This document shows, one piece after another, positions 7,465-15,139 of a stretch of DNA of 38,014 nucleotides. Source of the DNA: Clostridium sp. Cult3 (GTDB lineage: Bacteria; Bacillota; Clostridia; Tissierellales; Tepidimicrobiaceae); assembly GCF_021655115.1 (NCBI RefSeq), contig NZ_PPXY01000014.1, positions 1-38,014 of the forward strand, written 5' to 3'. A model generated the notes under the pieces. It did not search any database. It saw only the letters and a program-made list of their open reading frames with translations, and was not told the origin of the DNA. Each line of letters begins with the position of its first letter. Position 1 is the first letter of the stretch. A program made the position numbers and the translations under genes.

Positions 7465-8814
7465 ATGGAAAAAAGGGAAAGCTTTAAAAGTAGTTTTGGT
7501 TTGTTTGCAGCAGCAGTTGGTTCGGCAGTAGGTCTAGGAAACATATGGCGTTTCCCATATATTGCAGGTATGAATGGTGGTGCAGCATTTATTCTAATCT
7601 ATCTAATTTGCGTTGCCATCATTGGCTTACCAGTACTATTATCCGAATTTATCGTTGGAAGAAAGGGAAAATCAAACCCAATACACTCATTTAAAAATCT
7701 GGCTCCTGGAGAAAGGTGGTATATATCTGGCATATTAGGGGTTATGGCTGCATTTTTAATTTTATCTTTTTATAGTGTAATTGCTGGATGGACTTTGGAA
7801 TACTTAGTAAAGGCTATAGGTAACCAATTTGTTGGAAAGGATGTTTCAGAAATAGGGGCTATGTTTGAAAGCTTTATTAGCGATCCTGCAAGGCCTATAT
7901 TTATGCAATTTATAATTCTATGCATAACCTATTATATAGTGGCCAATGGGATAGAAAAGGGTATTGAAAAGTACTCTTCTCTTTTAGTACCAGCACTAAT
8001 AGTTATTATTATTATACTGGATATTAGGGCCATTACTTTACCAGGAGCAGTAGAAGGGATCAAATTTCTTTTCAAACCAGATTTTTCGAAGCTAAATGGT
8101 AAGACTATACTAGATGCCTTAGGCCATTCCTTTTTCTCATTAAGCTTAGGAGCAGGCACTATGATAGCCTACGGTTCCTATATAGGCAAGGAACAAAAAT
8201 TAGGCATTTCAGCCCTTAATATTGCCTTAGCAGATACTCTAATTGCCATATTAGCAGGTTTAGCCATATTCCCTGTAGTATTTGCCTTTGGTATAGCACC
8301 AGACAGTGGACCTGGATTGGTATTTGTCACATTGCCCAATGTATTTCCTCAAATTCCAGGAGGATATGTATTTCAGGTATTGTTCTTTTTACTATTGGCA
8401 TTAGCAGCCATAACCAGTACCATATCCATGTTGGAATCCGTAGTATGTTTTGGAATGGATAAATTTAATATGGGTAGAAAGAAGACAGCTTTAATTGCTG
8501 CTTTATTGGTATTTATAGTGAGTATATTTGCATCCCTATCCAATGGACCTTTAAACTATCCAATACTATTTGGGAGCAATTTTTTGGATTTCTTGGATAA
8601 GCTTACAGCTAACTATTTTATGACTACTGGTTCTTTAATAACCGTATTGTTTGTAGGATGGAGACTGGATAGAAAGATAATAGAAGAACAATTGACTAAT
8701 CGGGGAATAGTCAAAGCAGGTTATATGGGAACATACCAATTTGTAGCTCGATATATTTCTCCACTAGCTATCATAATCGTATTTTTAGCCAGTGTAGGAT
8801 TAATAGGCAAATAG
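7465..8814 (+). CDS. Sodium-dependent transporter, NSS/SNF family
   Basis: A 449-aa membrane symporter that uses the sodium gradient to import a small amine or amino acid. The first helix carries the family signature AVGSAVGLGNIWRFPY (about residues 16-31), whose unwound part binds sodium and substrate, followed by NGGAAFILIY. About 11 to 12 membrane helices are visible, the 11-helix form being usual for bacterial relatives such as MhsT and Tyt1. The start has GGGAGG at 7453-7458. It stands alone between two terminators. The substrate cannot be read from sequence. Confidence 0.92.
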   Translation: MEKRESFKSSFGLFAAAVGSAVGLGNIWRFPYIAGMNGGAAFILIYLICVAIIGLPVLLSEFIVGRKGKSNPIHSFKNLAPGERWYISGILGVMAAFLILSFYSVIAGWTLEYLVKAIGNQFVGKDVSEIGAMFESFISDPARPIFMQFIILCITYYIVANGIEKGIEKYSSLLVPALIVIIIILDIRAITLPGAVEGIKFLFKPDFSKLNGKTILDALGHSFFSLSLGAGTMIAYGSYIGKEQKLGISALNIALADTLIAILAGLAIFPVVFAFGIAPDSGPGLVFVTLPNVFPQIPGGYVFQVLFFLLLALAAITSTISMLESVVCFGMDKFNMGRKKTALIAALLVFIVSIFASLSNGPLNYPILFGSNFLDFLDKLTANYFMTTGSLITVLFVGWRLDRKIIEEQLTNRGIVKAGYMGTYQFVARYISPLAIIIVFLASVGLIGK

Positions 8815-8817
8815 TAT

Positions 8818-8847
8818 AATAGTAGGGTTTATCCCTACTTATTTTTT
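8818..8847 (+). terminator. Terminator after the NSS gene
   Basis: AGTAGGG (8821-8827) pairs with CCCTACT (8833-8839), followed by a T-rich tract ending at 8847. Confidence 0.85.
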
Positions 8848-8874
8848 ACATAATCCAACTATTTCTGATAGAAT
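8845..8874 (+). promoter_or_regulatory. Probable promoter of the cob operon
   Basis: TTTACA (8845-8850), 18 bp, TAGAAT (8869-8874), about 40 bp before cobT. The leader is too short for a cobalamin riboswitch. Confidence 0.5.
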
Positions 8875-8913
8875 ATATATGTATTAAAAATAAAATTAAG
8901 GAAGGGATAATAT

Positions 8914-9993
8914 ATGGAGTTATTCAATACAACATTAGAAGCCATATCTTCCCCAGAGGAAGGAGCTAAGGAGGAAGCAAAAAAAAGATTAGACCATCTA
9001 GCCAAACCTATAGGAAGTTTAGGCAAATTGGAAGAGATAGTCATTAAAATGGCAGGAATTACGGGAAAACCCCATAATAAAATAGAAAAGAGAAATATAG
9101 TCGTCATGTGTGCCGACAATGGAGTAGTAGCAGAAGGGGTAAGCGCTTGTCCACAGGAATTTACCATGATATTGACTGAGAATATGACAAAGGGTTTTAC
9201 AGGGGTATCCGTATTATCCCAAATGACCAATACGGATTTGACTATTGTAGATATTGGGTTAAACGGGGATATGAACAATTCTAAAGTGTTAAACAAAAAG
9301 ATAAACTATGGAACTAAAAACTTTACTAAAGGGCCAAGTATGACCTACGATGAGGCAATTAAGGCTATTGAAGTGGGTATAGAAATCGGAGATAGTTTAT
9401 ATAATGAAGGATATGATATATTAGGCACTGGAGAGTTAGGCATAGGTAATACCACTACTTCAGCGGCAGTTCTTAGTGTTTTTAGTGAATTTGGTCCAGA
9501 GATTACTAGTGGCAAAGGTGCAGGGCTTACAGAAGAACAGTACAATTTTAAGAAAAACGCTATTAATAAAGCTCTAGAAGTAAACAAACCCAACAAGGAG
9601 GATCCAGTAGATGTAATCTCTAAGGTTGGTGGATTTGATATAGCTGGCATGTGTGGACTATTCTTATCGGCAGCTAAAAACAAAAAGCCTATAGTTATAG
9701 ATGGTTTTATATCATCATCAGCTGCCTTATGTGCCGTAAGACTTAATCCTCTAGTGAAAGAATACATATTTCCCTCTCATCTATCAAAGGAACCTGGAGC
9801 TAGGTATATGATGGAAGAATTAGGCCTTGAGCCTATGTTAAATTTAGAGATGAGGTTGGGAGAAGGTTCAGGCTGTCCATTGGCTTTTCAAATAATAGAT
9901 GCAGCCCTATGTATAATGGACAATATGGCTACCTTTGAAGAAGCATCGATTAATAGTAAAGTATTGGTAGATATTAGAGAAGAAAAAGAATAA
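8914..9993 (+). CDS. cobT: Nicotinate-nucleotide:dimethylbenzimidazole phosphoribosyltransferase
   Basis: A 359-aa enzyme that transfers phosphoribose from nicotinate mononucleotide to the lower-ligand base, giving the alpha-ribazole phosphate used in cobalamin. Family motifs include CADNGVVAEGVSACP (about residues 66-80), GELGIGNTTTSAA and, near the C-terminus, RLGEGSG with the catalytic glutamate at E317, the same number as in the Salmonella enzyme. GGAAGGG precedes the ATG. First gene of a four-gene cobalamin cluster; its use of nicotinate mononucleotide links it to the niacin genes in the window. Confidence 0.96.
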   Translation: MELFNTTLEAISSPEEGAKEEAKKRLDHLAKPIGSLGKLEEIVIKMAGITGKPHNKIEKRNIVVMCADNGVVAEGVSACPQEFTMILTENMTKGFTGVSVLSQMTNTDLTIVDIGLNGDMNNSKVLNKKINYGTKNFTKGPSMTYDEAIKAIEVGIEIGDSLYNEGYDILGTGELGIGNTTTSAAVLSVFSEFGPEITSGKGAGLTEEQYNFKKNAINKALEVNKPNKEDPVDVISKVGGFDIAGMCGLFLSAAKNKKPIVIDGFISSSAALCAVRLNPLVKEYIFPSHLSKEPGARYMMEELGLEPMLNLEMRLGEGSGCPLAFQIIDAALCIMDNMATFEEASINSKVLVDIREEKE

Positions 9994-10006
9994 TCTAGGT
10001 GATATT

Positions 10007-10543
10007 ATGATAATTTTAGTTACTGGTGGAGCACGAAGTGGCAAAAGCACCTTTGCAGAAAGTATATATGAGGATAAAAGAGATGTAGTATATATTGCTA
10101 CCTCTAAGATATGGGATAAGGAGATGGAAGAGAGGGTTAAATTACACCAAAGTAGCCGTCCTTCCTATTGGAGAACTTTTGAGGGAAATTATTCATTAGT
10201 TGATGCCTTAGGAGAAGAGAAAAACTATCTATTGGATTGCATAACGGTACTTACATCAAATATAATGTTCGATATGACTAAGGAAAAGGAATATATAGAT
10301 TATCATCTACAAAGTCAGGTGGAAGATAAAATATATGAAGAGCTAGACTCCTTGATAAAAGTTATTGAAGATAAGGGATATAATCTAGTTCTAGTAACCA
10401 ATGAAGTAGGCTACTCTTTAGTTCCAGACAATCATATAGGTAGGGTATTTAGAGATATTCAAGGAAGGATAAACCAAAGGATGGCAGCTCTGTCCCATCA
10501 GGTTTATTTGGTATGCTGTGGCCTGCCGGTGAAGATAAAATGA
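10007..10543 (+). CDS. cobU: Adenosylcobinamide kinase / guanylyltransferase
   Basis: A 178-aa bifunctional enzyme that phosphorylates adenosylcobinamide and then adds GMP, activating it for joining to alpha-ribazole. The P-loop GGARSGKS is at residues 7-14 and H47 (KLHQSSRP) matches the histidine that carries the guanylyl group. It follows cobT by 13 bp with AGGTGAT as ribosome site, and its TGA overlaps the ATG of cobS in the form ATGA, implying coupled translation. Confidence 0.95.
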   Translation: MIILVTGGARSGKSTFAESIYEDKRDVVYIATSKIWDKEMEERVKLHQSSRPSYWRTFEGNYSLVDALGEEKNYLLDCITVLTSNIMFDMTKEKEYIDYHLQSQVEDKIYEELDSLIKVIEDKGYNLVLVTNEVGYSLVPDNHIGRVFRDIQGRINQRMAALSHQVYLVCCGLPVKIK

Positions 10544-11277
10544 TAGATGGATTCATATTAGCCATCCAATTTTTAACTCGTTTGCCTATAAGAAAACCTG
10601 TAGATTTTAATGATGAAAATCTTTCAAAGAGTATTTTTTTCTTCCCCTTAGTAGGCATGATAATTGGTAGTGTTGGTGGGTTGTTTTATCATATATTTAG
10701 CTACCTAAACGAATATATAGGAGCATTTTTTGCTCTGGTATCCATGATAGTAGTAACTGGAGGTCTTCATCTAGATGGATTGTCCGATACCTGTGATGGG
10801 TTTTTATCCTATAGGGACAAGGATAGGGTTCTTGAAATAATGAAGGATAGTCGTATAGGAGCCTTTGGAGTTATAGCCATAATATTAGATATACTTCTAA
10901 AATATATTTTAATATTCAGTATAAAAGAGAATATACCCTTAATATTGGCCCTATCCCATGGAAATAGTCGTTTGGTAATATCCTATATAATGGCCACTAA
11001 AAAGGTTGGGAGAAAAGGTGGTTTAGGGGATATGTTTCATAATAGTAATCCCAAAAGATATGCCTTATTTGGAGGAATCATATATATTGTTATAGTCCTA
11101 TTGATCAACCCAATATATATAATACCGCTTATGCTTTCCTTTTTAGCAGCTGAGATAATGACCAGAATAAGCTATAGGAAAATAGATGGCTTTACGGGAG
11201 ATGTATATGGGGCTACCATAGAGATTGGGGAGATAATATCTTTAATAACATTTGTGGAGGTGGTTAAGTGGATATAA
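10540..11277 (+). CDS. cobS: Adenosylcobinamide-GDP ribazoletransferase (cobalamin synthase)
   Basis: A 245-aa integral membrane enzyme that joins adenosylcobinamide-GDP with alpha-ribazole (phosphate). The metal-binding aspartate signature D79-G-L-S-D83-T-C-D86-G is in the second helix region (GLHLDGLSDTCDGF), with several further hydrophobic helices. The ATG at 10540 overlapping the cobU stop is preferred over the ATG at 10513, which would lie inside cobU; GGTGA is positioned before it. Its end overlaps cobC by 10 bp. Confidence 0.95.
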   Translation: MIDGFILAIQFLTRLPIRKPVDFNDENLSKSIFFFPLVGMIIGSVGGLFYHIFSYLNEYIGAFFALVSMIVVTGGLHLDGLSDTCDGFLSYRDKDRVLEIMKDSRIGAFGVIAIILDILLKYILIFSIKENIPLILALSHGNSRLVISYIMATKKVGRKGGLGDMFHNSNPKRYALFGGIIYIVIVLLINPIYIIPLMLSFLAAEIMTRISYRKIDGFTGDVYGATIEIGEIISLITFVEVVKWI

Positions 11278-11843
11278 TATTGATTCGTCATGGACAAACA
11301 GAAGACAATGTAGAAAGAATATTTAGTACTAAGGACACTAAGCTGACGGAAAAAGGCCAGGAACAGATTAAAAAGACCAAAACCTTTGTAGACACCTTAT
11401 CCTTTGACAAGGTATATGTAAGCCCCCTATATAGGGCTATTCAAACCATGGAGATCCTAGGATTGGAAGGGGAAAAAGAAGAGAGGATAAAGGAGGTGGA
11501 CTTTGGACTATTCGAAGGGAATACCTATGAGGAAATTAAAGCGAAGTTCCCAGAGGAAGCTAAGGAATGGGATGCAGATTATATAAATTATGTAACTCCT
11601 AAAGGGGAGAGTATAAAGCTAGCCTACGATAGAGTTACCTCCTTCTTAGAGGAGATATCTAAAGGAGACGAAGATGTAGTTTTGGTATGTCATGATGGGG
11701 TTACTAGAATTGCTTTAAGTTGGGTATTTGATAATCTAGATTATTTTTTCAAATTTAAAATACAAAATGGTAGCGTCAATATAATCTCCATAGATGAATA
11801 TGGATTTAAATATATTGAAAAAACTAATTACACTGTAAAATAG
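11268..11843 (+). CDS. cobC: Alpha-ribazole phosphatase-type histidine phosphatase
   Basis: A 191-aa member of the phosphoglycerate mutase-like superfamily. The phospho-acceptor motif is R7-H8-G9 and the second histidine is H142 in VCHDG. The family is broad, but the position as last gene of cobT-cobU-cobS makes removal of the phosphate from alpha-ribazole phosphate or cobalamin phosphate the likely task. The GTG start overlaps cobS and has GGAGG at 11256-11260. No clear terminator follows. The name rests on context as much as on sequence. Confidence 0.85.
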   Translation: MDIILIRHGQTEDNVERIFSTKDTKLTEKGQEQIKKTKTFVDTLSFDKVYVSPLYRAIQTMEILGLEGEKEERIKEVDFGLFEGNTYEEIKAKFPEEAKEWDADYINYVTPKGESIKLAYDRVTSFLEEISKGDEDVVLVCHDGVTRIALSWVFDNLDYFFKFKIQNGSVNIISIDEYGFKYIEKTNYTVK

Positions 11844-11930
11844 CATATAAATTTTACAAAAGAGTAAGAAGAGGTATGTATATTAAATTGTTTTTAGAAA
11901 ATGATAGCTACAATAAGAAAATCAAAGGAA

Positions 11931-11947
11931 GGTCAAAGAAAGTCAAA
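11931..11947 (+). promoter_or_regulatory. Upstream CtsR box of hsp20
   Basis: GGTCAAAGAAAGTCAAA matches the CtsR heptad direct repeat (GGTCAAA-NNN-RGTCAAA). It lies about 40 bp upstream of the hsp20 -35 element and is identical to the second box. Confidence 0.85.
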
Positions 11948-11987
11948 AAAACTCCAAAATTTAAAAGGTTAACATAATATTTGCTCC

Positions 11988-12042
11988 TTGAATAATGATG
12001 TAGTAGATGATATATTATATATGAAGGTCAAAGAAAGTCAAA
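11988..12042 (+). promoter_or_regulatory. hsp20 promoter with overlapping CtsR box
   Basis: TTGAAT (11988-11993), 17 bp, TATATT (12011-12016) form a sigma-A promoter. A CtsR box (12026-12042) sits at the expected transcription start, where CtsR would block initiation in unstressed cells. Confidence 0.88.
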
Positions 12043-12072
12043 GTAAAACATTTATACATGGAGGTTGATATA

Positions 12073-12513
12073 ATGTTTGGAATCACACCTTTTAGAGGAT
12101 GGAGAAGAGAAATGCCCAGAGAGTTTAGATGGGACTTTGACAGGATGTTTGATTCTATGCTTCAAGAATTCGATGATATGGGATCCTACTATCCATTGAG
12201 GGTAGATGTAAAAGAAAAGGATAAGGAATACTTACTTGAAGCAGAAATTCCAGGAGTAGATAAGGAAGACATATACCTAGAGATAAGGGACGATATATTG
12301 ACTATAGCCGTAGAAAGAAAAGAAGAAGTAAACGAAGATAAGGAAAACTATATTAGACGAGAAAGAAGATATGGATCCTTTAAGAGAGCATTCTATGTAG
12401 ATGATGTAGAGCAAGATAAGATCAAAGCCAAATTTAAAAATGGAATATTGAAAGTAAAACTACCCAAGAAGGAATCAACTCCTCCAAGAGAAAACAGAAT
12501 TCCTATAGAATAA
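12073..12513 (+). CDS. Small heat-shock protein, Hsp20 family
   Basis: A 146-aa ATP-independent holdase chaperone. The N-terminal ~40 residues are the variable arm (GWRREMPREFRWDFDRMFD). The alpha-crystallin domain covers about residues 45-135, with VDVKEKDKEYLLEAEIPGVDKEDI and GSFKRAFYV, and the C-terminal KNGILKVKLPKKE strand; the tail ends with IPI, a form of the I-x-I motif that links subunits. The ATG at 12073 follows GGAGGTTGAT; the ATG at 12058 would put that site inside the gene. Two CtsR boxes imply heat induction together with the dnaJ-clpB pair 11 kb away. Confidence 0.94.
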   Translation: MFGITPFRGWRREMPREFRWDFDRMFDSMLQEFDDMGSYYPLRVDVKEKDKEYLLEAEIPGVDKEDIYLEIRDDILTIAVERKEEVNEDKENYIRRERRYGSFKRAFYVDDVEQDKIKAKFKNGILKVKLPKKESTPPRENRIPIE

Positions 12514-12526
12514 TGTACAACAAAGA

Positions 12527-12565
12527 GGTCCGGCTCTTATTTCAAAGGAGCCGGATTTTTTTGTT
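12527..12565 (+). terminator. Terminator after hsp20
   Basis: TCCGGCTC (12529-12536) pairs with GAGCCGGA (12548-12555), followed by seven T's. Confidence 0.9.
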
Positions 12566-12733
12566 TTTCTACTACATCCATTTAAAGCTTTTAATTAATA
12601 AAGTTAATATATTTATTTATATTTTTAAAAAGTATATGTATTTTTGTAAAAATATTTCATTTTATTATAAATTGGCTAATATATTTGATATAATAGTACA
12701 TATAGTAAAAGTTTAAAGATAGGGGGAAAGGTG

Positions 12734-14506
12734 ATGAAGAAGCTTTTAACAGGCAATGAGGCTATTGCAAGAGGAGCCTATGAAGCAGGTTGCTTAATAG
12801 CCTGTGCTTATCCAGGAACACCAAGTACTGAAATTCTTGAAAACGTTTCTCAGTATGAGGAAATACGCTCAGAATGGTCTACCAACGAAAAGGTAGCATT
12901 AGAAGTAGCCAGTGGAGCGTCTATCGCTGGTGCTAGATCCTTGGTAGCTATGAAACATGTAGGATTAAATGTGGCAGCAGACCCTATGTTTACCATGGCT
13001 TATGAAGGGGTAAATGGTGGACTAGTCATAATAACTGCAGATGAACCGGGAATGCATAGTTCCCAAAATGAGCAAGATAATAGGCTATATGCTCCTCATG
13101 CTAAAGTGGCTATGATAGAACCATCTGATAGCCAGGAATGTAAAGACTTTATGAAACATGCTTTCGAGGTAAGCGAAACCTACGATACACCTGTGTTATT
13201 TAGAATAACCACAAGGGTTTGCCATAGCAAGGGTGTAGTCCAACTGAAAGAAAGGGAAGAAGTAGGTATTAAGGAATACGCTAAGGATATCAGAAAATAT
13301 ATAATGGTCCCAGCTAATTCAAAGGTAAAGCATATAGAAATAGAAGAGGAAAGATTACCTCGTTTAAGGGAATATTCAAATAATACTTCACTAAATAGGA
13401 TCGAGTGGGGAGATAAAAAGATAGGCATCATTACCAGTGGTATATCCTACCTTCATGCAAAGGAAGTATTTGGAGAGGATGTATCTTATCTTAAAATAGG
13501 ATTTACCTATCCTCTACCTGACAAGATGATAAGAGAATTTTCTCAAGAAGTAGAAACCCTATACGTAATTGAAGAAAACGAACCCTATATTGAAAACTTT
13601 GTAAAAGCTATGGGTATTGATTGCAAGGGTAAGGAACTAATACCCATATGTGGAGAATTAAGCCCTGAAATCTTAAGGGAAGCCCTATTAGGTGAAGGAA
13701 AGAAGGAAAGTTATGAATTAGATATAGATATTCCAGCTAGACCACCAGCCCTATGTGCAGGATGCCCCCACAGGGGAATATTCTATGCTGTAAGCAAATA
13801 TAAGGATAAGATAATCTCTACCAGTGATATAGGTTGCTATACATTGGGTATGGCTCCACCTCTAGGAGTAGGGGATACAGTTATATGTATGGGTGCAGGC
13901 ATTACCGCTGGAATAGGTTTCGATAGGGTCAATCAAATGGCGGAAAGAGGTAAGAAGGTATTTGGTTTTATAGGAGACTCCACCTTTTTCCACTCAGGTA
14001 TTACTGGGCTAATCGATGCTGTTTACAATGGCACCGATATGGCAATTGTAATATTGGATAATAGGATTACCGCTATGACTGGTCATCAGGAAAACCCAGG
14101 TACAGGCAAGAACATTTTGGGTGAACCTGCTCATATGGTAGATATTGAAGCTATAGTTAAAGCAGTAGGTATTAAAGAGAAAAACATCAGGGTAATAGAC
14201 CCTTATAATCTAGAAGAAACCAACAAAGCAGTGAAAGAAGCCTATGAAGCTAAAGAACCTTTTGTAATTATTGCTAAACAACCTTGTGCATTGATAAAAG
14301 AGGTTCAAAGGGAAAGAAAAGAACTTTATTGTGAAGTAGATCAGGAAAAGTGTAGAAAGTGTAAAACTTGTCTAAGGATAGGCTGTCCAGCTATTTCCTT
14401 TAAGGACAATACCATAAGTATAGATAAAGTTCAATGTAATGGCTGTACCGTGTGCTTGCAAGTTTGTCCATTTGATGCTATAGAATTTATGGGAGAAAGT
14501 AGGTGA
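12734..14506 (+). CDS. iorA: Indolepyruvate:ferredoxin oxidoreductase, alpha subunit
   Basis: A 590-aa thiamine-diphosphate enzyme that, with IorB, oxidatively decarboxylates aryl pyruvates from aromatic amino acids to acyl-CoA and reduces ferredoxin. The N-terminal pyrimidine-binding domain contains CAYPGTPSTEILE; the thiamine-diphosphate domain has DIGCYTLG and GDSTFFHSGITGLIDAVYNG. The C-terminus is a two-cluster ferredoxin domain with C540, C543, C546, C551 and C568, C571, C574, C578, the first group having a C-x4-C end instead of x3. ATG at 12734 follows GGGGGA. A TATAAT at 12689-12694 is the best promoter sign, with no good -35. Points to amino acid fermentation. Confidence 0.95.
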   Translation: MKKLLTGNEAIARGAYEAGCLIACAYPGTPSTEILENVSQYEEIRSEWSTNEKVALEVASGASIAGARSLVAMKHVGLNVAADPMFTMAYEGVNGGLVIITADEPGMHSSQNEQDNRLYAPHAKVAMIEPSDSQECKDFMKHAFEVSETYDTPVLFRITTRVCHSKGVVQLKEREEVGIKEYAKDIRKYIMVPANSKVKHIEIEEERLPRLREYSNNTSLNRIEWGDKKIGIITSGISYLHAKEVFGEDVSYLKIGFTYPLPDKMIREFSQEVETLYVIEENEPYIENFVKAMGIDCKGKELIPICGELSPEILREALLGEGKKESYELDIDIPARPPALCAGCPHRGIFYAVSKYKDKIISTSDIGCYTLGMAPPLGVGDTVICMGAGITAGIGFDRVNQMAERGKKVFGFIGDSTFFHSGITGLIDAVYNGTDMAIVILDNRITAMTGHQENPGTGKNILGEPAHMVDIEAIVKAVGIKEKNIRVIDPYNLEETNKAVKEAYEAKEPFVIIAKQPCALIKEVQRERKELYCEVDQEKCRKCKTCLRIGCPAISFKDNTISIDKVQCNGCTVCLQVCPFDAIEFMGESR

Positions 14507-14510
14507 TTCT

Positions 14511-15080
14511 GTGGTTAAATCCTTATTGTTAGTAGGAGTAGGAGGTCAAGGAACTATCCTGGTTTCGAGAATCCTCTCTCAAGGTTTTGTAAATGAAGGA
14601 TACGATGTGAAAATGTCGGAAATTCATGGAATGTCACAAAGAGGGGGAAGCGTTACTACCCAAATAAGGTTTGGCGAAAAGGTATACTCACCTTCAATAA
14701 ATACAGGAGAGGCAGATGTAATTGTAGCCTTTGAAAAATTAGAAGCAGCTAGATATTTGAATCATCTTAAAAAAGATGGTATATTAATAGTAAACGATGA
14801 AGAAATGTATCCTCTACCAGTACTATCTGGATTAGCAGAATATCCAGACGGAGTTATTGAAGCTCTTAAAGATAGTGTAGATAATATTAAAGTAATAGAG
14901 GCAAGAAGATTAGCAGAAGAATTAGGCGAAGTACGAGCCCAAAATATACTTATGTTAGGATGCCTGGTAAAGGCATTGGGCCTTGAAAATATAGATTGGA
15001 TACAATTGATAAAAGAGAATTTACCGGAAAGAGTACATGAAGTTAACATAAAGGCATTTGAAAAAGGTCTGAGCCTATAA
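14511..15080 (+). CDS. iorB: Indolepyruvate:ferredoxin oxidoreductase, beta subunit
   Basis: A 189-aa gamma-type subunit of the 2-oxoacid:acceptor oxidoreductase family. The signature VGVGGQGTILVSRILSQ is at residues about 7-23, followed by KMSEIHGMSQRGGSVTTQIRFG, both typical of IorB. It starts with GTG 4 bp after the iorA stop; the ribosome site AGGTGAT overlaps that stop codon, so translation is likely coupled and subunits made in equal amount. A bidirectional terminator follows. Confidence 0.95.
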   Translation: MVKSLLLVGVGGQGTILVSRILSQGFVNEGYDVKMSEIHGMSQRGGSVTTQIRFGEKVYSPSINTGEADVIVAFEKLEAARYLNHLKKDGILIVNDEEMYPLPVLSGLAEYPDGVIEALKDSVDNIKVIEARRLAEELGEVRAQNILMLGCLVKALGLENIDWIQLIKENLPERVHEVNIKAFEKGLSL

Positions 15081-15091
15081 GACTTCCTTTA

Positions 15092-15123
15092 AAATAAGAC
15101 AAGGGATTACCCTTGTCTTATTT
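15092..15123. terminator. Bidirectional terminator between iorB and pncB
   Basis: AAATAAGACAAGGG (15092-15105) and CCCTTGTCTTATTT (15110-15123) form a perfect 14-bp stem with A-rich and T-rich flanks, serving both converging genes. Confidence 0.9.
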
Positions 15124-15139
15124 ATTGTACAATATTTAT

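Noticed and set aside
8848-8913. Cobalamin riboswitch before cobT
   Set aside because: The leader is too short and lacks the B12-box; only a terminator tail, promoter and ribosome site fit.
11909-11947. A second promoter with the upstream CtsR box of hsp20
   Set aside because: The best -35/-10 pair there (TTGTTT with TACAAT) has a 15-bp spacer and weak match, so the box is treated as an auxiliary site.
12513-12716. A 67-codon plus-strand frame after hsp20
   Set aside because: It starts at the hsp20 stop, runs through the terminator hairpin and AT-rich promoter region, has no ribosome site and gives a low-complexity Phe/Tyr/Ile-rich product.
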